Assembly: GCA_030150135.1 (NCBI GenBank)
Contig: JASLGO010000083.1
Coordinates: 1-33,026, forward strand
DNA length: 33,026 bases
Direction: 5' to 3'
DNA from: Aquirhabdus sp.
GTDB taxonomy: Bacteria > Pseudomonadota > Gammaproteobacteria > Pseudomonadales > Moraxellaceae
This document shows positions 31,805 to 33,026 of the stretch, one piece after another. The position numbers were made by a program, and so were the translations under genes. Numbering within the stretch: position 1 is the first letter of the stretch; the number at the start of each line of letters is the position of its first letter. The notes beneath the pieces are model-generated. The model saw only the letters and a list, made by a program, of their open reading frames with translations, made no database searches and was not told the DNA's origin.

Positions 31805-32941
31805 TTAAGGCTTGCTCGTTGCAATCGGTGCCGCAGGAGAAGCAGATGATGCTTGTGCGGGTGAGCTTGCTGTTGATCCATCCGTGTCACCACGGTTTAT
31901 ACTGGAAAACAACTTACCAAACCAATGCGTCACACTATGCCCAGCTTGAGAGATCGCATGTCCCGCTTTATCCAATTTTGAAGGCTGTTGCTTAATAGCG
32001 TTCGCTGTAGAATCGATTAAGTTAGGTGCTTGTTCTGCTGTAGGTTGATAAGCCTGACCTGTTGTTGGTACGACTGTATCCGAACGACGTCCCAAGATAC
32101 CGAGTGTCATTCGATTGAACAAAGAAGCTTCCCCGCGCGCTTCTGCAAGGTTGACGGTATCACCATGAACCAGTTTTGGATAGTTTGAATTCAATACATC
32201 CAGATATTGTTTTGCTAAGTCATCCATACCAAGTTTCTGATAACACACGACTAGGGTTGCAAGTGCTTCAGGAACTTGAGGGGTTTGTTGGTAATATTCA
32301 ACAACCCAACGAGCGCGAGCTGCGGCGGCGACATAAGCTTTACGTTCAAGATTGTAACGCGCAATGTTCATTTCACCTTCAGCAAATTGATTGGTGATAA
32401 AACGCATGCGCTGTGCAGAGTCTGGTGCATAGGCGCTTTGTGGGAACTTACTAATCAAGTCTCTGAAATTATCATAAGCTGCACGAAGATAACCTGTATC
32501 ACGGTGCGCGGAGTTGAGATTGGTATAGCGGAGAAGAGTGTCAGCCCCTGTCTCCATGTTTGCAACACCTTTTATATAATAGGCATAATCAAGTTGCGGA
32601 TTTTGAGGATAGAGCTTAATAAAGCGATCAGCAGCAGTGATTACACCTGGATAATCACTGGTACGAAAGCGTGCATACATCAAATCAAGTTCAGTTTGTT
32701 CCGTATACGCACCGACTGGATAATAAGTCTCAAGTGCCATCAAATCTTTGGTTGCATCATCAAATCGTGCATTCTCCAAAGAACGTTGAGCGGATTCGTA
32801 ATAACCTTGTTCAGTCTTGGTCGGACCTGTATCTTTTTTTGCATCCGATTTACCGCCAGATAGGCTGCTACATGCGGACATTAATAATGATCCTGACAGT
32901 ACAACTGGTAAGGCAAGACCCGTCAAACGCGGCAGCGACAT
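31805..32941 (-). CDS. bamD: Outer-membrane assembly lipoprotein BamD
   Basis: BamD (ComL/YfiO) is the essential TPR lipoprotein of the BAM complex. The signal is short and typical, ending in LMSAC with Cys24. The TPR domain (about 40-270) includes YYESAQRSLENARFDDATKD, YTEQTELDLMYARF and AYYIKGVANME, all BamD hallmarks. At 378 residues it is about 130 longer than E. coli BamD; the extra C-terminal part (about 280-378) ends in a Ser/Ala/Pro-rich tail. AGGAG lies five bases before the ATG. A divergent gene probably starts just beyond the right edge (rluD in many relatives). Confidence 0.96.
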   Translation of the reverse strand: MSLPRLTGLALPVVLSGSLLMSACSSLSGGKSDAKKDTGPTKTEQGYYESAQRSLENARFDDATKDLMALETYYPVGAYTEQTELDLMYARFRTSDYPGVITAADRFIKLYPQNPQLDYAYYIKGVANMETGADTLLRYTNLNSAHRDTGYLRAAYDNFRDLISKFPQSAYAPDSAQRMRFITNQFAEGEMNIARYNLERKAYVAAAARARWVVEYYQQTPQVPEALATLVVCYQKLGMDDLAKQYLDVLNSNYPKLVHGDTVNLAEARGEASLFNRMTLGILGRRSDTVVPTTGQAYQPTAEQAPNLIDSTANAIKQQPSKLDKAGHAISQAGHSVTHWFGKLFSSINRGDTDGSTASSPAQASSASPAAPIATSKP

Positions 32942-32983
32942 AAAAACTCCTGAGAAACATGCCCATCTGGGCTACAATGCCGA

Positions 32984-33013
32984 GTATTAAAGCATTTTTG
33001 CGCTGTTTCGCAA
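32984..33013 (-). promoter_or_regulatory. Possible bamD promoter
   Basis: On the minus strand TTGCGA (33008-33013) and TAATAC (32984-32989) are 18 bases apart and lie about 43 bases before the bamD ATG. The match is moderate. The window ends 13 bases further on, so the divergent side cannot be judged. Confidence 0.4.
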
Positions 33014-33026
33014 ATGACCAATGCTA

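Noticed and set aside
1..33026. tRNA, rRNA, CRISPR array or riboswitch
   Set aside because: I looked through all intergenic gaps on both strands and saw no cloverleaf with CCA-type end, no regularly spaced repeats and no known riboswitch core; small structured RNAs could still be missed by eye.

Overview
The window looks like a stretch of ordinary gammaproteobacterial chromosome, most likely from the Moraxellaceae (Acinetobacter-like). I infer this from protein resemblance, from the linked blocks prmA / zinc-ribbon DUF3426 / fis / purH / purD and ndk / rlmN / pilF / rodZ-like / ispG / hisS / yfgM / bamB / der, and from long family-specific extensions in RlmN, DnaG, RodZ and BamD. No database search was possible, so the family assignment is an inference. 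I see no rRNA, tRNA, CRISPR array, transposase or phage gene.

Left part (1-9836, all minus strand): an edge-truncated ABC1/AarF-type kinase, purD and purH (purine synthesis), fis (nucleoid protein), a zinc-ribbon membrane protein, prmA and rlmI (ribosomal protein and rRNA methylation), and the tRNA hydroxylase trhO. A two-hairpin repeat lies between purD and purH. fis has a plausible growth-rate-type promoter, with a run of 13 G/C bases after the -10 box.

Middle (10051-15568, plus strand): a DUF1289 protein, a nitronate monooxygenase-like flavoprotein, a histidine phosphatase-fold protein, an HD-domain protein, an AroP-type permease, and a stand-alone Hint (hedgehog/intein) domain protein that lacks both splicing residues. 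IscX follows. This is the most accessory-looking part. Short palindromic repeats flank it at about 13087 and 15254.

Right of centre (15813-25947, plus strand): a conserved housekeeping block. ndk has its own promoter and a strong terminator. rlmN, pilF and a rodZ-like gene overlap one another. ispG (isoprenoids) and hisS (tRNA charging) come next, then yfgM and bamB (outer membrane protein assembly) overlapping by one base. der (ribosome assembly GTPase) lies beyond a composite terminator.

Right end (26018-32941, mostly minus strand): a DUF493 protein sharing a bidirectional terminator with der, then rpoD (sigma-70), a small plus-strand membrane-anchored protein of unknown function, a half-size EamA transporter, dnaG (primase) and bamD. 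With bamB, the window encodes two lipoproteins of the BAM complex.

I found no clear undescribed multi-gene system. The best leads are the degenerate orphan Hint protein, the covarying double-hairpin repeat in the purine operon, and the -10 box placed directly before a terminator upstream of der.
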